Shown here: positions 59,994 to 64,000 of the stretch, piece by piece
Layout of the letters: the number at the start of each line of letters is the position of its first letter
Numbering within the stretch: position 1 is the stretch's first letter
Origin: Bacillus_BD oryzisoli
GTDB lineage: Bacteria > Bacillota > Bacilli > Bacillales > Cytobacillaceae
Length of the DNA stretch: 64,000 nucleotides
Direction of reading: 5' to 3'
Assembly (NCBI RefSeq): GCF_036670025.1
Contig: NZ_CP137640.1
Span: forward strand, 2,948,001-3,012,000
Position numbers and translations under genes: made by a program
The notes under the pieces: generated by a model
Told to the model about the DNA's origin: nothing
The model's database searches: none
Seen by the model: only the letters and a program-made list of their open reading frames with translations

Positions 59994-61232
59994 TTACTTT
60001 ACAAGCTCTGGTTCTTTCTCCGCTACAGGCTCTGAATCTACCATTACTGGATTGAAGTTTTCTTTCCATGGTAATCCCCATTTGTTTAGGGCATCCATGA
60101 ATGGATCTGGATCAAATTCTTCGATATTAAATACGCCTGGTTTGTTCCATTTTCCTGTCATCATCATCATGGCACCAATCATCGCTGGTACACCTGTTGT
60201 ATAAGATACAGCTTGAGAGCCAACTTCACGGTAGCATTCTTCATGATCACAAACATTGTATACATAGTACGTTTTTTCTACGCCGTCTTTTTTCCCTTTG
60301 AAGATACAACCGATATTTGTTTTCCCTTTTGTACGAGGTCCAAGTGTTGCTGGATCCGGTAAAACAGCCTTTAAGAACTGAAGCGGAATGATTTGTTTTC
60401 CTTCGAATTCAATTGGCTCGATAGAAGTCATTCCTACATTTTCAAGTGCCTTCAAGTGAGTTAGATAGCTTTGGCCAAATGTCATGAAGAAACGGATACG
60501 CTTAAGTCCTGGGATGTTTTTCGCAAGTGATTCAAGCTCTTCGTGGTAAAGCAGGTACATATCTTTCTCGCCAACTTCATCAAAGTTATAGACACGTTTG
60601 ATTTCCATTGGTTTTGTTTCGATCCACTCGCCGTTTTCCCAATATCTTCCGTTAGCTGATACTTCACGGATATTGATTTCAGGGTTGAAGTTTGTGGCAA
60701 ATGGGTAACCGTGGTCACCGCCATTACAGTCAAGGATATCAATGCTTTCAATTTCATCAAAATAATGCTTTAATGCATAAGCTGAGAATACACCTGTTAC
60801 ACCTGGGTCAAAGCCGCTTCCTAAAAGTGCAGTAATGCCGGCTTTTTCAAAACGCTCTTTGTACTCCCATTGCCATTTGTATTCAAATTTTGCAGTATCT
60901 TCAGGCTCATAGTTTGCTGTATCTAAATAGTTTGTTTTTGTTGCAAGGCAGGCATCCATGATTGTTAAGTCTTGATAAGGAAGGGCTAAGTTCATTACGA
61001 TATCTGGTTTTACTTCTTCAATTAAGGCAATCAGCTCATCCACATTGTTTGCATCCACTTGGGCAGTTGTAATTTTTGTTTTACCGCCGTCTAATTTTTC
61101 TTTTAACGCATCACATTTTGATTTTGTACGGCTCGCGATGCAGATTTCTTCAAATACCTCACTGTTTTGAACGCATTTGTTGATGGCAACAGATGCCACA
61201 CCTCCACAACCGATAATAAGTGCTTTTCCCAT
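59994..61232 (-). CDS. Saccharopine dehydrogenase family protein, carboxynorspermidine synthase-like
   Basis: About 412 residues. The N-terminal Rossmann motif KALIIGCGGVASVAINKC is followed by ALPYQDLTIMDACLATKTNY, LLGSGFDPGVTGVFSAYALK and a C-terminal catalytic domain with CNGGDHGYPFATNFNP. This pattern is that of carboxynorspermidine/carboxyspermidine synthases, which condense aspartate semialdehyde with a diamine in polyamine synthesis. The partner decarboxylase gene is not adjacent here. ATG 61232 has a TAGGAGATAGG box; the frame is open further upstream. A long structured leader with a terminator precedes it. Confidence 0.8.
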   Translation of the reverse strand: MGKALIIGCGGVASVAINKCVQNSEVFEEICIASRTKSKCDALKEKLDGGKTKITTAQVDANNVDELIALIEEVKPDIVMNLALPYQDLTIMDACLATKTNYLDTANYEPEDTAKFEYKWQWEYKERFEKAGITALLGSGFDPGVTGVFSAYALKHYFDEIESIDILDCNGGDHGYPFATNFNPEINIREVSANGRYWENGEWIETKPMEIKRVYNFDEVGEKDMYLLYHEELESLAKNIPGLKRIRFFMTFGQSYLTHLKALENVGMTSIEPIEFEGKQIIPLQFLKAVLPDPATLGPRTKGKTNIGCIFKGKKDGVEKTYYVYNVCDHEECYREVGSQAVSYTTGVPAMIGAMMMMTGKWNKPGVFNIEEFDPDPFMDALNKWGLPWKENFNPVMVDSEPVAEKEPELVK

Positions 61233-61331
61233 ATTCCTATCTCCTAACATAATAGATTTTGAATTGCAGAGAGGAGCCGATTGAAAACATAAGTTATGTT
61301 TCAAAGGTCTCATCGATAGATCTTTTTACAA

Positions 61332-61377
61332 CAAAAAAAGCAAGTGCAAACGCCACATCGTGCATTCTACTTGCTTT
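61332..61377 (-). terminator. Terminator upstream of the carboxynorspermidine synthase-like gene
   Basis: On the minus strand AAAGCAAGT pairs with ACTTGCTTT, with an inner GCA/TGC stem, followed by TTTTTTGTTG. It lies 100 bases before the start codon on the coding strand, so it either ends the upstream RMD1 transcript or is an attenuator of the leader. Confidence 0.8.
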
Positions 61378-61390
61378 AGATATATATTCA

Positions 61391-61478
61391 TATTAAAAAG
61401 TATGTATAGTCACGACAAAACGTCATAAGTATACGTCTACGAAAAGTCGAAAGACATTTTGCAGAAAGCTTTTTAATA
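61391..61478 (-). ncRNA. Candidate structured leader domain, part 1
   Basis: TATTAAAAAG (61391-61400) pairs perfectly with CTTTTTAATA (61469-61478). Inside, CAAAACGTC (61416-61424) pairs with GACATTTTG (61453-61461) with one mismatch. The domain lies 13 bases upstream of the terminator on the transcribed minus strand, the layout of an aptamer plus expression platform. No known riboswitch consensus was recognised. Confidence 0.4.
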
Positions 61479-61572
61479 TTCAATATATCTTAATAGGATC
61501 AGAGTCTATATAGCAAATAATTACTTTTACCACTCTTATTGACCGTTTCACAAGTTGATGTGCAGATGCACT

Positions 61573-61744
61573 GGTTATAAAGTAACCAACTTATAAAATT
61601 TGAGCTTTTAACTCAATCAATAAGGCAACTAAAGTTGCCAATCGGCGTTTGACCCGGCTGTCCGTATGGCCTTAACTTCCAGAAGGAAGTGGTCAAAATT
61701 ATCTGCTTGGAAAGATCCCGATATACTGAATAGCAGCTTTCCAA
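61573..61744 (-). ncRNA. Candidate structured RNA domain, part 2
   Basis: Within 172 bases there are six perfect inverted repeats: GGTTA/TAACC, TTGAG/CTCAA, GGCAAC/GTTGCC (61624-61639), TTTGACC/GGTCAAA (61648-61697), ACTTCC/GGAAGT (61675-61690, nested) and TTGGAAAG/CTTTCCAA (61707-61744). Such density is typical of a folded RNA. It lies between the RMD1 gene end and the leader described above. The strand is assigned from context. It did not match any riboswitch class known to me. Confidence 0.45.
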
Positions 61745-61849
61745 ATCACGGTTTTTATAATAACAATCAATTATAAAAATTGCAATAGAAAATTTACAAC
61801 TAATTTAAAAAAATTTACTTGAATCTAACGTAACCTATAGTTATTGATA

Positions 61850-62686
61850 TTAAGGCAGCCATCCGATATATTCGGAAACCGTCATAAGAATCTCAATGAC
61901 AATCAAAATAACGATAATCCATTCAACGAATAGTCCTCGAATGGAGTGACTGATATTAGAAAAACCATCCATGATGTTATATAAAGTTTCTGTTTTGCTC
62001 TTCAAAATCTTATAGCGGTCATTGAGTTCGAAAAACTCTGACATTTTATCATAAAACTCATTAGCATTATTGCTTGTCCAGGTAATATCAGGCTTATCTA
62101 GAATCATGATATAGGCATGGGTGTTATACTCATGACGAACAATTTCTGCTGTCATTTTGGCCAATCTCTTATTACCTATCCTCATTTTTCCTTTTTCAAG
62201 ACGGTCAATAAGGACTTCAAGCTGATCATTAATTTTCCCAAGATGTTCTTCTGTTTTCTCGAGGGCAACGGATTTAGCAAGCACAGTTGATATGATTTCA
62301 GGATAAAATGTCTCATATTCTGGGATGATGACATTTTCATCGGCCAGATCAATGTCTTCTGTCTGCCCGATTTGCAGGCTGTAATCGTCTGTATAGGTGT
62401 AGGCAAGCGTAAGATTTACTTCCGGCTCAAAGGATTTTATGTAATGGAAAAAATCCTTAATCTCGTCCTCATGGGTATGATTGATAAACACCACACTGCC
62501 GAAAGAGAAAACGAGGACATATTGTGAATCACCGATATCCCGGTTGAGGATTGACTTTAAAATCTTACCCTTCAGAATAAGTGGCTCTTCCCAGGTGAAT
62601 TTTTTGGGAATCCCGCACTGAACGGCAATTTTATTCAGATCAATTTCATTTGTAATTGAAAACGCTTTGAACTTCATTTCTTTCAT
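61850..62686 (-). CDS. RMD1/YagE family (DUF155) membrane protein
   Basis: About 278 residues. The soluble N-terminal part has IGDSQYVLVFSFGSVVFINH and YPEIISTVLAKSVALEKTEE; a helical stretch follows, and one membrane segment near the C-terminus (FVEWIIVILIVIEILMTVSE). This is the RMD1/YagE (DUF155) pattern, known from mitochondria (Rmd1, Rmnd1) and many bacteria, without an established bacterial function. ATG 62686 gives MKEMKFKAFSI; it has only a weak AGAG box, and an in-frame ATG at 62719 is an alternative. Confidence 0.78.
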   Translation of the reverse strand: MKEMKFKAFSITNEIDLNKIAVQCGIPKKFTWEEPLILKGKILKSILNRDIGDSQYVLVFSFGSVVFINHTHEDEIKDFFHYIKSFEPEVNLTLAYTYTDDYSLQIGQTEDIDLADENVIIPEYETFYPEIISTVLAKSVALEKTEEHLGKINDQLEVLIDRLEKGKMRIGNKRLAKMTAEIVRHEYNTHAYIMILDKPDITWTSNNANEFYDKMSEFFELNDRYKILKSKTETLYNIMDGFSNISHSIRGLFVEWIIVILIVIEILMTVSEYIGWLP

Positions 62687-62825
62687 TGTTTCACTCTTTT
62701 CTTCTAGTCTATTATTCATTTTGAGAGTAATTATAATAATTTTACCACGAAAGAAAGTCAAAATTGGAGGAAAAATGTAAAATATTCGTAAAGGGAGCAC
62801 GTCTTTTTCGAAAGCTAATCTACAA

Positions 62826-62863
62826 TAAAAAACAGACAGCATCTAAAAGGGATGCTGTCTGTT
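62826..62863 (-). terminator. Terminator of the ABC-2 permease gene
   Basis: AACAGACAGCATC and GATGCTGTCTGTT pair perfectly around a 7-base loop; on the minus strand TTTTTTATTG follows. Confidence 0.88.
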
Positions 62864-62875
62864 AAAATAATCCAT

Positions 62876-63988
62876 TCATCTCGTTGCCACAATCGATTTT
62901 CTTTTATACAGCCAGGAGCCTAAAACAAATGTCACGATTCCCCAGATGACCAGTATTCCGATACCCATCCAAAGGGTAGTTGAAAAGATACTGGTGGAAT
63001 AAACCATACTATCCCGCAGTCCTTCAACAAAATAGGTTAACGGCAGGACATTCGAAATCGGCTGAATCCAATCCGGAATCGTCTCAACAGGAATGAAGAT
63101 GCCGCTTAAAAACATCATCAGGAAGCTGACGATATTCGCCATTCCCATATAGGCCTCGGTTGTTTTACTGAATGAAGAGAATAAGTAACCAAGTGCGTTA
63201 AAAGAAAGGGCGCCTAATATAAAAACGACTAGAAGACTTGGAAAGTTGATGTACAGCTTTGCCCCGAAAACAAATACACCGATAAGGGATAATAAAATGA
63301 TTTGCACGATGCTGAACAACAAGCGCATCACCATATCGCTAAAGCCAAAGATATTCATATTGGCAGGAGTCATCCGCAATCGTTTAATTAATCCTTTCCG
63401 ATTCATATCCACTAAGTCCACCATACCAAACATGCCGGCCTGGGCAATGGACAGGGCAATCATACCGGTAAGCAGGAAGTCTGTGTAGTTTAGTTCCTGA
63501 TCAGCGGACGATATGGCTTCAAATTGTAAGTCAAACGTAGGAGGGGCACCGGCAGCTGCCAGATTTGCCCGCTGCACAAAATCATTCAGCATTCCTGAAA
63601 GAGCCTGTGCCGTGACACCTTGTTCATCTTCTTTATTGACAACGAGAAGGATGGAAGTGGAATCGGCTGACTGCGGCAGAATGATCGCTGCATCAACATC
63701 CTGATTTTTCACCATTTGATCTGCTTCATTGCGGCTTATTGGCTCATCTGTTTCCATTTCAAGCACAGGTATTTGCTTCATTTGACTCAAAAGCATATCA
63801 GAGGTTGGATTTGGATTTTCGTCGACAATCGCCACTTTGGCGGAGAATTCATCATCAGTACTGCCGCCGAATATTGTCATAAAAATAACCATTAAGATTA
63901 CAGGGAAGAAAATTCCCCAAAACCAGGCTTGCTTTTCCCGTAAGGTCAACTTCAATTGGGCTAAGAACATGTGCTTGAATTGTTTCAT
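62876..63988 (-). CDS. ABC-2 type transporter permease
   Basis: A 370-residue permease with one N-terminal membrane segment (FWGIFFPVILMVIFMTIFGG), a large outside loop of about 130 residues, and five C-terminal segments including the conserved KRLRMTPANMNIFGFSDMVM coupling region and FLSGIFIPVETIPDWIQPIS. This is the ABC2_membrane_3 type layout used by exporters of drugs, lipids or peptides. The ATPase gene would be expected upstream, beyond the right edge; a stop codon (TAA) is visible 6 bases before this start. No good ribosome binding site precedes ATG, suggesting coupled translation. Confidence 0.85.
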   Translation of the reverse strand: MKQFKHMFLAQLKLTLREKQAWFWGIFFPVILMVIFMTIFGGSTDDEFSAKVAIVDENPNPTSDMLLSQMKQIPVLEMETDEPISRNEADQMVKNQDVDAAIILPQSADSTSILLVVNKEDEQGVTAQALSGMLNDFVQRANLAAAGAPPTFDLQFEAISSADQELNYTDFLLTGMIALSIAQAGMFGMVDLVDMNRKGLIKRLRMTPANMNIFGFSDMVMRLLFSIVQIILLSLIGVFVFGAKLYINFPSLLVVFILGALSFNALGYLFSSFSKTTEAYMGMANIVSFLMMFLSGIFIPVETIPDWIQPISNVLPLTYFVEGLRDSMVYSTSIFSTTLWMGIGILVIWGIVTFVLGSWLYKRKSIVATR

Positions 63989-64000
63989 CCTGGGTTAATC

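Noticed and set aside
61560..61750. Lysine, SAM or cyclic di-GMP riboswitch
   Set aside because: The sequence was compared from memory with these consensus motifs and lacks their conserved core; it is kept only as an unidentified structured RNA.
1..64000. CRISPR arrays, tRNA genes, prophage or restriction systems
   Set aside because: No regular direct-repeat array, tRNA cloverleaf or phage structural gene was seen anywhere in the window.

Overview
The window looks like the chromosome of an endospore-forming member of the Bacillaceae (low GC, AGGAGG-type ribosome binding sites, spoVA genes, a gerA-type germinant receptor operon, an SspH-type spore protein, a type-B RNase P RNA and a long Bacillus-type SRP RNA). 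The genus cannot be fixed from sequence alone; a Neobacillus/Mesobacillus-like Bacillaceae is an inference.

Positions 1-20,000 are a decaying accessory region. It opens with the tail of a spoVA operon of the mobile spoVA2mob type (spoVAD reduced to its C-terminus, then spoVAE and a DUF1657 gene). It continues through frameshifted remnants (DUF6044 protein, MFS transporter, YkoN-like glycosyltransferase, an ISL3 transposase, two IS6 transposases, an old yellow enzyme with an in-frame stop, the last 35 codons of a malic enzyme, part of a group II intron). Intact genes lie among them: ywaF-like, bcrC-like phosphatase, ykoQ, ykoP, DedA, a lipoprotein, a YsnF-type protein and a nitroreductase. Two IS6 copies in inverted orientation bracket the two flavin reductase genes. 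At 17.57-18.35 kb the RNase P RNA gene and the SRP RNA gene lie side by side, followed by a strong terminator.

Positions 20,000-64,000 are compact and mostly intact. In order: a xanthine dehydrogenase-type operon (molybdenum, iron-sulfur and FAD subunits); a SatD/DUF3307 pair; a gerA-B-C germination operon; a large secreted nuclease; an HTH-AbrB regulator with a glycosyltransferase; gapN; and a sigma-54 controlled catabolic locus (38.3-46.3 kb). That locus has an NCS1 permease, a heme-dependent oxidative N-demethylase with its DmmA-like partner and ferredoxin reductase, an aldehyde dehydrogenase, and a divergent sigma-54 activator. Two near-consensus -24/-12 promoters, each with the same upstream element about 65 bp away, tie it together. 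After it come a DJ-1 protein, two TerC paralogues, an sspH-type gene, a Dph6-like protein, a universal stress protein, a heterodimeric ABC exporter, a phosphoesterase, mqo, a flavin reductase, a stand-alone glnA with a GlnR/TnrA-type promoter, a carboxynorspermidine synthase-like gene with a long structured leader, an RMD1 protein and an ABC-2 permease.

A recurring intergenic element (arms like GGGTCGGAGGGACAGGCAC, often around a CTCGTCA/TGACGAG hairpin) sits at gene ends between 23.8 and 49.9 kb. It appears to serve as a mobile transcription terminator. The most interesting items are the sigma-54 N-demethylation locus, the unidentified leader RNA at 61.3-61.75 kb, the rnpB-SRP RNA pair in a rearranged region, and the terminator-repeat family.
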